A stretch of DNA of 64,000 bases. Source: Prostheceraeus crozeri (taxonomy: Eukaryota; Platyhelminthes; Polycladida; Euryleptidae). Positions 54,502 through 64,000 of this stretch are shown here, piece after piece. The stretch is taken from contig CAJQUW010005784.1 of the NCBI GenBank assembly GCA_907163375.1, forward strand, positions 1 through 64,000. The letters are read 5' to 3'. Each line of letters opens with the position of its first letter. Position 1 is the first letter of the stretch. Made by a program: the position numbers and the translations under genes. Below the pieces are notes generated by a model. That model worked only from the letters and a program-made list of their open reading frames with translations. It did not search any database and had not been told where the DNA came from.

Positions 54502-55237
54502 AGTAGTAACCCCATTGCAGGCGCAAGGACAAAATGTGAAATGCTGACTCAGCCCCCCCCCTCTGGCAGGCAGTGTGAGGGACATGGGCAAGGATGTGCT
54601 GGGAGGAATGGGTCCGTGAGGAGGAAACTGTTCCCTCTCTCTCCCCCCCTCTGGAAGGAAGGAAGGAGTGTTCGGGTAAGGGGTAGGAAGGGAGAAGGGT
54701 AGGAATGTGTGAGGAATAGAGTGTGGAAAGGGTAGATGTTGGTGGTTTTGGGATGAGAAAAGTCGTTTTTCGGGCAGAAGGAGTGCTCGGATGGGAAAAT
54801 GGAGTGCAGATTCGGACTCTACTTGAAATTTTGGGTTAGGAAGGATGTTTCCAGCGACATTGGAGAGAAAAAGTTTTGAAGACCTCCCCCCCTCCTGCCA
54901 AACTTCCAACTTTGGTTGTAGACATCGTAGAAAGTCGTGCAATAGCTCATTTGAAAGCTGGGAGTGAGAAAAAGGCAGTGAAAAGCTCAGTTTGGGTTAA
55001 TTTTCTTGGGTTTAGGGAGGAAAATGGCAGGAAACCGTCAGACTTGGAAAAAGTCAGGTTTTGGTGGTTTTGGGATGAGAAAAGTCGTTTTTCCGACAGA
55101 AGGAGTGCTCGGATGGGAAAATAGAGTGTAAATTCGGACGTTTTGGTCAAAGTTGGGTCTAGGAACTTCTTCCCAACTCAATCGGAGAGAAAAAGTTCTG
55201 ACCCCTCCCCTCGGGAGACATAGCTTCGATCTTGGCT
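54502..55237. repeat. Outer terminal region of element 2 with diverged subrepeats
   Basis: C-rich blocks (CCCCCCCCCTCTGGCAGG at 54553; CCCCCCTCTGGAAGG at 54644) and two ~300-bp units with AAAGTCGTTTTTC(G/C)G and GGAGTGCTCGGATGGGAAAA (from about 54757 and 55079) parallel the structure of the element 1 ends but differ strongly in sequence. Confidence 0.7.
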
Positions 55238-55584
55238 TCCAGTGGACGGATTTTGTCGTGCCATAGCTCGTTTGAAAGCTAAGAGTGAGACAAATTCACT
55301 GAAAGAAACGGATTGTTCATATCTGCCTTCGTTTAGATGTGAGACGTCATTTAAGATTTTGGGAGATTGGTGAAAAACGACAGAGTTAGAATTTTGTGAT
55401 GGCTGTGGGCTGTAGCTTCAAAACGAAGGATCCGATGGGAAAACGGATTTCTGATTTGGATTCAGCGTCAAATTCTACATGGAAATGGTGTATTTCCAGC
55501 TCAATCGGAGCACTAGAACCGGAGATAGACGGGTTTTTAGTGTTTGAATGATGGGTATTACGTCATCAGCTGATCGCCACACAC

Positions 55585-55592
55585 TATATAAG
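55585..55592 (+). promoter_or_regulatory. TATATAAG promoter of the element 2 early unit
   Basis: Context CACACACTATATAAGCGGGA. A donor CAGAG|GTAGGT follows at 55640. The predicted intron ends at TTTACAG (57067), 7 nt before the ATG of the coiled-coil gene. Confidence 0.65.
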
Positions 55593-56077
55593 CGGGAACC
55601 GACGGAGACTATTCATTTAGAGGAGAGCGATTGTCAGAGGTAGGTCGTCTCTCTGAGCTCCGATGATAGCTTCGGATATTTCAAATTCCGGGTATCTTTA
55701 AGAAACCGACTTAGAAAATTTCATTGCTGATATCAGCTAAGGCGTCAGACTTAGAGGTTCGCCAGGAGATGGCCTTCGTCTCCAGGCCATAAAAGACTCC
55801 AAAACTTTAAAGGCTTGTAACTTTGCTTCTACAAGTCCGTTTGACTTGATTCAAAAAAGGTTCGGTCGCTATTGACCTGCCCTAAGTGATAGACAACTTA
55901 TAAAATTTCATTAGTAGTGCTAAAAAGTTGAAAAATTTAAATTCGCTAGTTTTGGAGGTTTCCTGGGGTTTTCGACCCTGCTGAAGTCAATGAAAGCATT
56001 TTTAATGATGTCTGAGCCAATCTTCTCATGGTATAAGCGGCTTTTCACTAAGAGGGAGCAAGACACGGAGAGTTTTG

Positions 56078-56239
56078 CTGTAATATTCCACTGACAGGGT
56101 GTTCCTTCGGGACGGCGGACGATGCCGTAGTGATAAGTGTGGCAAGGGAGTGTGTCATATTTTAGACCGAAACCGCTGGGCCAACTCATGTCTCATGTTG
56201 GGCATTTGACACAGTTCTCAACGTAACACTTTGAACGCC
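56078..56239 (+). ncRNA. Conserved structured-RNA motif, copy A of element 2
   Basis: 162 nt with GTTCCTTCGGGACGGCGG, ACGGC...GCCGT, TTAGACCGAAACC, CTCATGTTGGGC and CTCAACGTAAC in order. It lies in the first intron of the coiled-coil gene. It differs from the element 1 copy at only a few positions. Confidence 0.65.
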
Positions 56240-56320
56240 AATCGGTTGAGTCTCAGCTATCTTGTTATGGGTAGCATCTAAACATCTCCATTGCAAAACG
56301 CTGGTGAATCAAGCTCTCTA

Positions 56321-57050
56321 CGGCTTGCTATCAAGCTGATCAAAGCAATAACTTGGGTCGTTTCCTCTTGTAAATAACTCCACCGGTTTTCATGTCAAAA
56401 TCGGGGCCCGGATACCAACACAGTGACATGACGCACACTCTGTCCGCCCGAGGTTGGATTTGTGGGTCGAGGCCTTGGAGCTGGGATAAGATCCCCTCTG
56501 AGTAATGCCTGTAATGGATTCAAGAGCTTAACACCCAAACGGTTGCTGGCTTGCTATCAGGCCTTTTTCGTCTAGCCTCAGTAACTCAGATTTGGCAACG
56601 TCTATCGCATGTCATTGTAACTTGGTAAAAATGGGGCAGTTACTGCAAGCATTGACGTCAAACCTTTTCGCGTCATGGGGGAATCCGGCTTTGTGTTGGG
56701 AGTTGGTAACAGAAAGCACGGTGACTGCCGATGCCCATACATGGTAAAACTGCTGTTGTCAAGTTAAAAGCATGGTCAAATAAGGAAGGTCTGAATCATG
56801 GCTTTGTGCTCACTGGGTATATAAACCGCGACTTTTCTCTAGTCTTCACTCCTGTTTCAAGTTGCAAGACGAACGGTGAGTGCTCTGACAAGGTTTGCTA
56901 TCAAACTTTGGGATTTAGGATAAAGCTAGGAATCATACTCTTTAACTTTGGTTGAAGATTTTATTCCAACGTTTGCTATCAAATGTTTGATGACTTAGTC
57001 TTTCAATGCATATCAGCAAGTAGTATCCTGTAAACACTTGCTATCAAATT
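56321..57050 (+). promoter_or_regulatory. Cluster of five CTAT-loop hairpins
   Basis: CGGCTTG-CTAT-CAAGCTG (56321), GGCTTG-CTAT-CAGGCC (56548), AGGTTTG-CTAT-CAAACTT (56891), AACGTTTG-CTAT-CAAATGTT (56969) and an imperfect copy at about 57031. Loop and closing G-C are constant; stems differ but stay complementary, with G-T wobbles. All lie in the predicted first intron. Confidence 0.65.
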
Positions 57051-57074
57051 TTACTCTATCTTTACAGAATTATC

Positions 57075-57686
57075 ATGACTAAAACTCCGCGCTTTATCGT
57101 TACTAAATCCTCCTGTGGTAGATTAGCAAGGGGCAGCGAATGCCGTAAGCATATTAAAGAGGGGACGCTGGATCAACATGAGCGAGTGCATGTTTTTAAG
57201 GTCTGTGTTCATCATAGGGTGGTGTGTGATGAGGATGATGTTGAGGGTTTCCGGAAGGCGCATGAATCTTGCCCATCCGGAAACATTGGAGCGCAGTCGT
57301 TTCGTGAGTGGATGAATGAATTAATTAAGGCGAAGGAGGAGTTGAATGCAGCAGTTAGAAGTATTGAGGGTGCTGTAGCGAAGGATCGGGAGGTAGTGGT
57401 GAGTGAAGAGGAAGTAGAGGTAGAAGGAGTGATTGAGCGAGCGAGTGATGAGACTAGGAAGTTGATGGTCTCATTGTTTGGGAGTGAGTTGGCTGATGAG
57501 TCGGAGGGTGAGGTGGCTGAGCCTGTAGCGACATCATCGCCTAGGAAAGAGGCGCATGATACGGAGGCGTTTGTGAGATTGAAGGATCGCATGATGGATA
57601 TGGAGAGTGTGAATAGAAAAGTTTTGAAGGAGAATGATGAGTTGAAGGCTAGGGTTGAGGGTATAAAGGTGATGAGGGAGCAGTGA
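57075..57686 (+). CDS. Early coiled-coil protein with Cys/His motif (element 2)
   Basis: 203 aa; ATG lies 7 nt after a TTTACAG acceptor. It starts TKTPRFIVTKSSCGRLARGS with Cys/His residues (SSC, SEC, KHI, then CVHHRVVC) resembling a small metal-binding head. The middle is acidic (SEEEVEVEG), and there are two coiled-coil segments (NELIKAKEELNAAVRSIEG; MMDMESVNRKVLKENDELKA). Same position, promoter and domain plan as the element 1 gene at 49794-50969, though the sequences hardly align; probably the same gene after strong divergence. Function unknown. Confidence 0.6.
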   Translation: MTKTPRFIVTKSSCGRLARGSECRKHIKEGTLDQHERVHVFKVCVHHRVVCDEDDVEGFRKAHESCPSGNIGAQSFREWMNELIKAKEELNAAVRSIEGAVAKDREVVVSEEEVEVEGVIERASDETRKLMVSLFGSELADESEGEVAEPVATSSPRKEAHDTEAFVRLKDRMMDMESVNRKVLKENDELKARVEGIKVMREQ

Positions 57687-58071
57687 CCATACGAGAAATA
57701 ATCTTCCGCAGATGTCGTGTATAAAACTCAGAAGCATCAGTAACATATTCTTGTCCATAGGAACGAAATTGAAAATCAACACTTTCCGCTACTTCATCTT
57801 CTGGAAAATGAATGTAATTGACATGTGCAATTAAGTGAGCCTTGATGAGACTGTCTTTAAATTAAGATATCAACTCCGTAAATATTTTTCGTGTGTAGTC
57901 TAAACATGCTTCCAATTCTGTCTCCTCCCTTTGAAACTCAAGGATGTAATCTTGTATTAAGCCTCCGAAGCACTCTTGATGAAAACGAATCGAGCAATCA
58001 TCATGTTTCAATGTATTGACTTCAGGTGCCATGGTTGAGTCTATTGCTAAACAACATTTTTTGCCTAACAC
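57687..58071 (-). pseudogene. Relic of the stand-alone polymerase-N-like gene
   Basis: The segment DDCSIRFHQECFGGLIQDYI and EFQREETELEACLDYTRKIF parallels the protein at 33895-34305 (LHFHRQSLKGAVQDYVIKFH, then KDETDIEAVVDDASTLF). It is a fossil copy, broken. In element 1 this gene is near the other end, so gene order differs between the lineages. Confidence 0.6.
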
Positions 58072-58172
58072 GATTTCAATAACGCGTTACAATTGTGCGT
58101 ACGCACATCGGGAACTCTAGCTCGTCTGTGATTGGATGAGAGGTCTGATCCATTCACCACTAAGGAAAATCT

Positions 58173-58181
58173 TATAAAAGG
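58173..58181 (+). promoter_or_regulatory. TATAAAAGG promoter of the element 2 polymerase
   Basis: TATAAAAGG with a purine-pyrimidine start region about 25-30 nt downstream. A donor CACAAG|GTGAGT (GT at 58222) follows 49 nt after the box. The acceptor CTTTTCAG at 58624 would close a 403-nt first intron. Confidence 0.7.
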
Positions 58182-58238
58182 CAGTGCACCAGCTCTGCTC
58201 TTCACATTTATCTTTCACAAGGTGAGTGTCGGTGAGCT

Positions 58239-58290
58239 CCTGCTATCAGGTTGTTTTGACTTGCTATCAAGTTGAATAGTCTCTTGCTAT
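58239..58290 (+). promoter_or_regulatory. CTAT-loop hairpins in the polymerase first intron
   Basis: CCTG-CTAT-CAGG (58239-58250), TTTGACTTG-CTAT-CAAGTTGAA (58255-58276, nine pairs with two wobbles) and a weak TTG-CTAT-CAC at 58283. They precede RNA motif copy B. Confidence 0.6.
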
Positions 58291-58320
58291 CACATCTTCT
58301 GCTCATAAAACATATCATCG

Positions 58321-58481
58321 CTGTAATACCTCCTTTACTCGAGCGTTCCTTCGGGACGGCGGGTACTGCCGTAGAGGGATTGCGTTGCACGGGTTGTTCG
58401 TCGTTTGTTAGACCGAAACCTCTGAGCCGTTGCTCATGTTGGGCGTTCGACTTCATACTCAACGTGACGCTTTCTCTCGCC
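58321..58481 (+). ncRNA. Conserved structured-RNA motif, copy B (upstream of element 2 polymerase)
   Basis: 161 nt: CTGTAATACCTCCTTT, GTTCCTTCGGGACGGCGG, ACGGC...GCCGT, ACGGG, TTAGACCGAAACC, CTCATGTTGGGC, CTCAACGTGAC, CGCC. Spacer segments differ from copies A and D, while these blocks and the total length are kept. It lies inside the predicted first intron of the polymerase gene. Confidence 0.65.
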
Positions 58482-58676
58482 AAGTCAGAGTACTTTAGCT
58501 ATTCGACAAAGGTTAGTCTTTATGATATGGAGTAGATGGAAATGTAATTCATTAGATGTCACTTCAATGATTGTTCCCAAACGTTGACTAGGCAAATGAA
58601 ACGATTCTCATCTTTCCTTTTCAGTGATTGAAGTCTTACTTATCTACCATTGATCATCTGCAATCGACTATCTACC

Positions 58677-61600
58677 ATGGAATTGACAAAAATTGAGAAC
58701 TACCGCATTGCTGTCGAGATGGAAAAGGCCACCATCGAGCAATGTAAGTATTTGTATCAAGGTTGACTCTATTTACATCATTAGGGTAGTCATCCTAATT
58801 AAAATCAAGAGCCCCTCCCTTATTTTGTTCATGTTTAAACCGAATCCAAATTTTACCTCTGCTTATCTTTGCCGTCATTCTTTTTCAGTACATGAATGCA
58901 TTCGTAATGGGGAACCCGTCCCCCAAGGAGCAATCGGGGAAGCCTATGAGCGGCTCGGAAAGTGTAAGTATCCTCACCTATGAGAGTTGGAATGTCATGT
59001 TTTAGCACTTTTGTATCCGTATAGATTACTCTCTATCATTATTATCTCCGCAACCTCTAATCTAATCTCTCTTTTCTCTCTACAGATATGGCGAAGAAGA
59101 AGAAGTGGGAGGAAGCCGCGAGGCGGAAATACCGAGAGGAATTTCCGGCCCTACCTTCCGGCTCACCTACCTCCGCCCAAGCTGTGACCCCTTTCTCGGG
59201 CATCGTTCTCGCCCCACCTCCACCTCCACCAGCTCCGGTACCTGCGCCAGTCCCTGCTCCTCGCCATCACGTCCCTCCAACACCGAAGCCCAGGACCCTT
59301 CCACCCTCGGCTCGTGTCCCTCTCCTGCCTCCTCCGCGTCCATCCTTGCTGCCGGAGTTACAGTCCTTAGATGGCAAGTAATCGTGATTGGGAAATAGGG
59401 GGGCTAAGACTTCAAACTTGAAATGTTGATCATGTTACTAATCTCTTTTCTCTTTTTCTCAACAGATTTGGCGGCCTACCTCCTGGACGGCGACGTTCCC
59501 TCCCGTCCCATCATCCCGGCATCACCACCACCACCTGCAGCGGCCGACCTCCCTCTCCTCTCCGTCAAGTCGGTGGAGAGATTGTTGGAGCAGGAAGAGT
59601 TGGAGATCGTCGGAGAGGAGAGGGAGATGGAAGTCGAAGAAGAGGACTTTCGATGCCAGCGGTGTGACAGGGTCTTCGCCTCAGCCTACAGTTTGAGACG
59701 TCACACCGCTGGCCGTGCCTGCAGGGGAGGAAAACGCCGACCGATCCCTCAACGGCCCAAGTGTGAAGGTTGTGGACGCACGATTTACAACAGCACCAAC
59801 TTGCGAGTCCACATCGAAGGCAGTTCCTGTGGCAGTGTGAGGCAACCACCGACAACCACAGGTAGGAAGCATCCTTCATCGCACGACGGCTTTTCCTGTT
59901 CTTCGTGTCAGAAGACCTTTCCTACAGAGTTTGTTCTTTCTTCGCACACACTCTATCACACACATTCCACTGAGCTTTACACTGACAACAACGTCACTCT
60001 AAGGCTGAGCAAGTTTTCCCTTGAGAGACTCGTTCGCGATTATGAGTTAGAAAGCTCTGAAGCTGTGCAGGACATTCATCCTTTCTTGATGAATCATATA
60101 GGCTTAATTCATCAAATGTTGGCGAGTTTAGATAGATTTTTACTTAAGGGTATGTTCTATCTCACTGCTCGTTTCAATAAGGTAGACAGTAGCACGGGAG
60201 AAGTAGAGTCCACTGTGACCATTAGGATAGCCTCCTGTGCTGCTGATCTCATAGGTGATGTAAACGAGTGGGTAGAGAGACATGTGACCTATCTCGTCAG
60301 CAATTTAAATAAATTTAATGAAAGAGACAGCGGTCTGGTCTTTGATGGGATAGAGAAGGTAGACATCAAAATAAATCTTTTAGAAAATTTACAAGGGAGT
60401 GGTTGTTTCACTCTCCCCAAAGCACTGGCTGACAAAAAGGCTGTCATCAATGTAGAATGTCAGTCCCAGTGTTTCAAGTATGTCATCCTCTCCATTCTTC
60501 ACTACAATGATATAAGGGTGCATCGTGAACGAATCACTCACTATCGTGAATGGGAGGATGAGCTTAAGTTTGATGGGTTAGATGTCAACACATTAGACTT
60601 TGAAGGCATCGCCCAATTTGAAAAACTCAACAATATTAAGATTGTCATCCATCTCTGGGAAAAAGGTCTGAAGGGCGTTAGGTATAATAATCGCCAAAGT
60701 AACTTCGACCGGGTTGTCAATCTCCTCCTAGTCTATAGCGACGGCCACCCAGAATGGCATTATTGTGGCATTCCTAAAATTTCAAAGTTATGCCATCATC
60801 AAACTGCATATAGGAACAATTTCTACTACTGTGATCGCTGCACACGGCGTTTCACATCAAAAGCATTTTTTGAAGAACATTACGAGTGGTGCTCTCGGGG
60901 TAAACTTCAAATGGAAGTCATGCCCAAAGATAAATTTTATAGGTATGAGGAAAACGGCAATGAGCTCAGTCCCATATGTACCATCTATGCGGACATTGAA
61001 TGTTATATTGAACAAGAAGACCTAAGTCATGAGCCAGCAGCCATTGCCTGTTATGAAGTTTGGCATCCATATTATAGGAACCAAAATAAGATGCATGTGT
61101 GGAAAGGCGAGGAGTGCGTTGAAAACTTCCTCAACTTTTTAGATAGGAAAGCCCTTTTTCATCAACGCTATGAAACGGAGCTAACTAGGAAACCCATGTG
61201 CTTCACAGAAGCCGATAAAATCAAATTTGATAAGACCACGGAATGTCCCCGCTGCTGTTCATCCTTTGATGATCAGCAACATAAGAAAGTGAGGGACCAT
61301 TGCCATCTCAGTGGTAAATTTAGGTCTGCCTTATGCAGTAAATGCAATATGAGACTTAAGCTCAAACGGCGAACGCTCCCCGTCATCTTTCATAACTTTA
61401 AATGTTATGATGCTCACATCATCATTCGCCATGGATTCGGTAAAATGAAATCCTGGTCATCCAAAGTGATTGCACAAAGTAAGGAAAAATTTATGTGCAT
61501 CACTGCTAAAGTCCAAGTCGATAAGACGAAGGAGGGGAAGCCTGTCTTCTATGACATAAAGTTTCTAGACAGTTTCCAGTTTATGTCTTCTTCCTTAGCC

Positions 61601-62863
61601 GCGTTGGCTAATAATTTAGAAACACTTCCCCTCACTCAACATTTAAAGAAAGACTATCCCAACATAAGTGACAGTCTGATACGACGGAAAGGGGTGTTTC
61701 CTTATAGTTCTTTTAGTTCAATGGATACATTGAAGGAGACATCCCTTCCGTCCATTGATAAGTTTAAAAATTATTTGACGGGTGAGGACTGTTCGCTGGA
61801 TGATTATAGGCATGCAGAGCAAGCATGGTTAGAATTTAGGTGTTGCACGTTTGGTGACTACATGCTTGCCTACTTAAAATTAGACGTCTACCTGTTGGCT
61901 GACGTGTTTGAGACTTTTAGGAAAGTCACATTAGAACAGGACGCCTTAGACCCCATTCATTTTGTTAGTCTGCCGGGTCTGTCCTATCAGTCAGCCTTCA
62001 AGATGACGAAAGAGAGCATTCATTTACTGCAAGATGCAGAAATGTATACGTTATTTGAACGTGGTATTAGGGGTGGCTTGACATTTGTTAACAAACATGT
62101 TGTCAACAGCACCCAAGACATAGGATCGACCACGCATTTAATGTACATAGACCAAAATAATTTGTATGGCAGTGCACTCTCCAAGCCTTTGCCACAGTCT
62201 GATTTCCAATGGGTAGAGCCCCATGACATTGAACACTTCTCCAATCCAGCACACATCATGGCACTGGGAGATGAGGCCGAGATAGGTTATTTATTTGAAG
62301 TCGACCTCATCTATCCAGACTGCATTAAGAATAGGACCGCTGATTTTCCTCTCGCACCCGAATCTGCCATAGTCAGTCCACATATGTTCTCTCCCTTTAT
62401 GGAAGAACACAATAAGAAATATGAGGCGGAAAATGACTTGAAGTATAAAGCCACTAGGAAGTTGTTGCTCACCCAATTGAACAAGCAGCATTACATCGTG
62501 CACTATTCCATCCTCAAATTCTATCTAGGTATGGGGATGCAACTTGACAAAGTCCATCGCGCTATCCAGTTTAAGCAGAAGCCTTTTCTAAAACCGCATA
62601 TAGAATTTAATAGCAAGAAATGGGCTGAATCCAAGAATCCTTTCGAAAAGGACTTCTTTAAATTTAAGAATAATGCCCTCTTTGGTAAAACCATGGAGGA
62701 TGTAAGAAAGCGCATGGACTATCGCATCGTAACTGATCGGGAAACGAGTATCAAGCGATGCTGGATGAGTCCTAACCACTCATTACCGTACGGCCATCCA
62801 GACACTCATCTACCTCCACCCAAGAGACAGAAACTTTCTCCTCCTCCGTCCGGCGATGTCTGA
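58677..62863 (+). pseudogene. Protein-primed family B DNA polymerase of element 2, spliced 5' part, broken
   Basis: Short exons (58677-58743, 58889-58962, 59086-59373, then 59466 onward) are bounded by GTAAGT/GTAAGT/GCAAGT donors and CAG acceptors, all in the same phase. The third exon is Pro-rich (VLAPPPPPPAPVPAPVPAP). The last begins with three zinc fingers (CQRC...; CEGCGRTIYNSTNLRVHI; CSSCQKTFPTEFVLSSH), then the N-terminal module (NLNKFNERDSGLVFDGIEKV), exonuclease motifs (YADIECYI; FHNFKCYDAHIII; YLKLDVYLLADV) and polymerase motifs A (YIDQNNLYGSAL) and B (KNNALFGKTMEDVRKR). It ends in a Pro/Lys-rich tail like that of element 1. The gene is not whole and should be inactive. Confidence 0.85.
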
Positions 62864-63009
62864 TGATGAATGCTTCCTCTCTGTTGTGGTTGATGTTTTG
62901 CTTTTTACTCCATGGCGTTTTCTATGGGGCGTTGTGAGTGAGTGCCTTGTAACATGCGTCCAACTCCTGATCACTTCATATCATAATTTACATATCAACT
63001 GGTTTTCCT
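62864..63009. other. Region after the polymerase of element 2
   Basis: No coding sequence recognised between the polymerase and the tandem repeats. Confidence 0.4.
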
Positions 63010-63133
63010 GACGTTGTTTTCTCCCTGCACATGAGTGACTTTGTTTTCTCCCTGCATATCAGTGACTTTGTTTTCTCCCTGCATATCAGTGACTTTGTTT
63101 TCTCCCTGCATATCAGTGACTTTGTTTTCTCCG
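63010..63133. repeat. 27-bp tandem repeat, about 4.5 copies
   Basis: Unit ACTTTGTTTTCTCCCTGCAT followed by ATCAGTG. The copies are almost identical; the first (CACATGAGTG) and last are variant. Confidence 0.9.
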
Positions 63134-63289
63134 GTGATGTGAGCCATAAAAACTTTGTTTTCTACTACCATCAGTATTAACTATGTGCAGTGCTATGAAA
63201 ATCGGTTGTGATGATGAATAACATTTCATGTACAGACTGTGTCGTTTTTCTTTTGACATACAGATGGAATTCTTACTCATTAGACAGAA

Positions 63290-63840
63290 GTAAAAATTTT
63301 AATCATTTTGTAAGATGGGTAGGGTTAGAAATAAAGTTGACGTTTGTAAAGTTAGAAATAAAGTTGATGATTGTAAAGTTTGAATTTATGTCAAAATCAT
63401 TTTACTGTTTGTACAGTTTGTAAGATAGGTGAAATATAAATGAAGTTAGAATCACTGTTTGTAAAGTTAGAAATAAAGTTGACGTTTGTAAAGTTAGAAA
63501 TAAAGTTGATGATTGTAAAGTTAGAAATAAAGATGCTGATTGTAAAGTTTGAATTAATGTCAAAATCATTTTACTGTTTGTACAGTTTGTAAGATAGGTG
63601 AAATATAAAATGAAGTCATAACCATGTTAGAGTTTGTAAAGTTAGAAATAAAGTTGACGTTTGTAAAGTTAGAAATAAAGTTGATGATTGTAAAGTTTGA
63701 ATTAATGTTAAAATCATTTCACTGTTTGTACAGTTTGTAGGATAGGTGAAATATAAAATGAAGTCATAAGTATTTCACTATTTGCAAGATAGGTAAAGTA
63801 TAAAATAATGTCAAAACCATGTTAGAGTTTGTAAGTTAAC
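63290..63840. repeat. Nested AT-rich tandem repeat
   Basis: GTAAAGTTAGAAATAAAGTT units of about 24-28 bp are grouped into larger blocks of roughly 150-170 bp, each ending TTTGTAAGATAGGTGAAATA (about 63415, 63585, 63735). No coding potential. Confidence 0.85.
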
Positions 63841-63915
63841 ATCCTCATCAATGCATGTAACATCATGGCAATTTCTTCGGCTTAGGAAACATCAACCACT
63901 TTGCTGACTCATGTC

Positions 63916-63924
63916 TATAAATAG
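63916..63924 (+). promoter_or_regulatory. TATAAATAG promoter at the window edge
   Basis: TATAAATAG with a GC-containing start region (GGCGCCAGTCA) about 30 nt downstream, after the repeat block. It probably drives the next rightward gene of element 2, beyond the window. Confidence 0.5.
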
Positions 63925-64000
63925 CTCTGACTCATGAAGGAGTAAGGCGCCAGTCATACGAATCTAATCAGTCTTGTTCAACCTTTTCACCGACACGTGT

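Larger units (their letters stand above)
55238..56370. repeat. 1.1-kb block nearly identical to element 1 (inverse of about 51290-52410)
   Basis: Over the middle part (for example 55920-56190) only about 1% of positions differ, and about 5% near its outer end. It includes the TATATAAG promoter, the first-intron donor and RNA motif copy A. Similarity drops sharply at both borders. Confidence 0.9.
54502..64000 (+). mobile_element. Second Polinton (element 2), inverted, left part only, broken
   Basis: It begins AGTAGTAA, the same terminal word as element 1, followed by a C-rich block. Its early end faces the early end of element 1. Inside are an early coiled-coil gene, a relic of the polymerase-N-like gene and a family B polymerase. 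The rest lies beyond the window. The putative 6 bp flanking it (GTCGGG, 54496-54501) cannot be checked here. The polymerase is clearly diverged from that of element 1, so this is another lineage. It is broken. Confidence 0.85.

Noticed and set aside
59565-59879. Minus-strand Cys-rich frames over the zinc-finger exon
   Set aside because: Shadow of the polymerase zinc-finger coding strand.

Overview
This is eukaryotic (metazoan) DNA. It has GT-AG introns, AATAAA signals, TATA boxes, a LINE, a tRNA-derived SINE, (TA)n tracts, a satellite array and two Polinton/Maverick elements. The species cannot be read from the sequence; the AT-rich, transposon-dense texture and the Polinton types suggest an invertebrate.

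Layout. 1-2.7 kb: decayed coding remains ending at a perfect 16-bp inverted repeat. 2.7-9.3 kb: mostly silent DNA with a (TA)n tract and a pogo-like end. 9.34-11.50 kb: 16 copies of a 135-bp satellite with 810-bp higher order, running into a GGGCGCGAGT-motif array and a second (TA)n. 15.9-29.2 kb: one host gene predicted from splice sites (three phase-0 exons, about 135 aa, basic, nuclear-looking), preceded by a repeated hairpin motif; its 11-kb intron holds an antisense, broken LINE. 29.2-31.35 kb: nothing recognised.

31,360-52,848: a complete Polinton (21.5 kb) with a 6-bp target duplication (CACAGC), terminal inverted repeats starting AGTAGTAAG, and the family gene set: packaging ATPase, integrase with chromodomain, double-jelly-roll major capsid protein, adenain-like protease, two penton-type minor capsid copies and protein-primed DNA polymerase B. 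Several genes are broken. Unusual cargo includes a TBP-like protein, two PC4-like proteins, a membrane RING protein and a coiled-coil early protein. A second Polinton of another lineage starts at 54,502 in inverted orientation and runs off the window; it is broken. A 1.1-kb subterminal block is nearly identical in the two elements although their polymerases are divergent, so they have exchanged DNA.

The most novel signal lies in the early regions of both Polintons. A TATA box is followed about 50 nt later by a splice donor, and the first intron carries a ~162-nt conserved, apparently structured RNA motif. There are four copies, one upstream of the coiled-coil gene and one upstream of the polymerase in each element. 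Around them lie many small hairpins with a fixed CTAT loop and different, mutually complementary stems. Together with the element-encoded TBP-like and PC4-like proteins, this suggests a self-supplied transcription and RNA-level control system in these Polintons. Function is inference.
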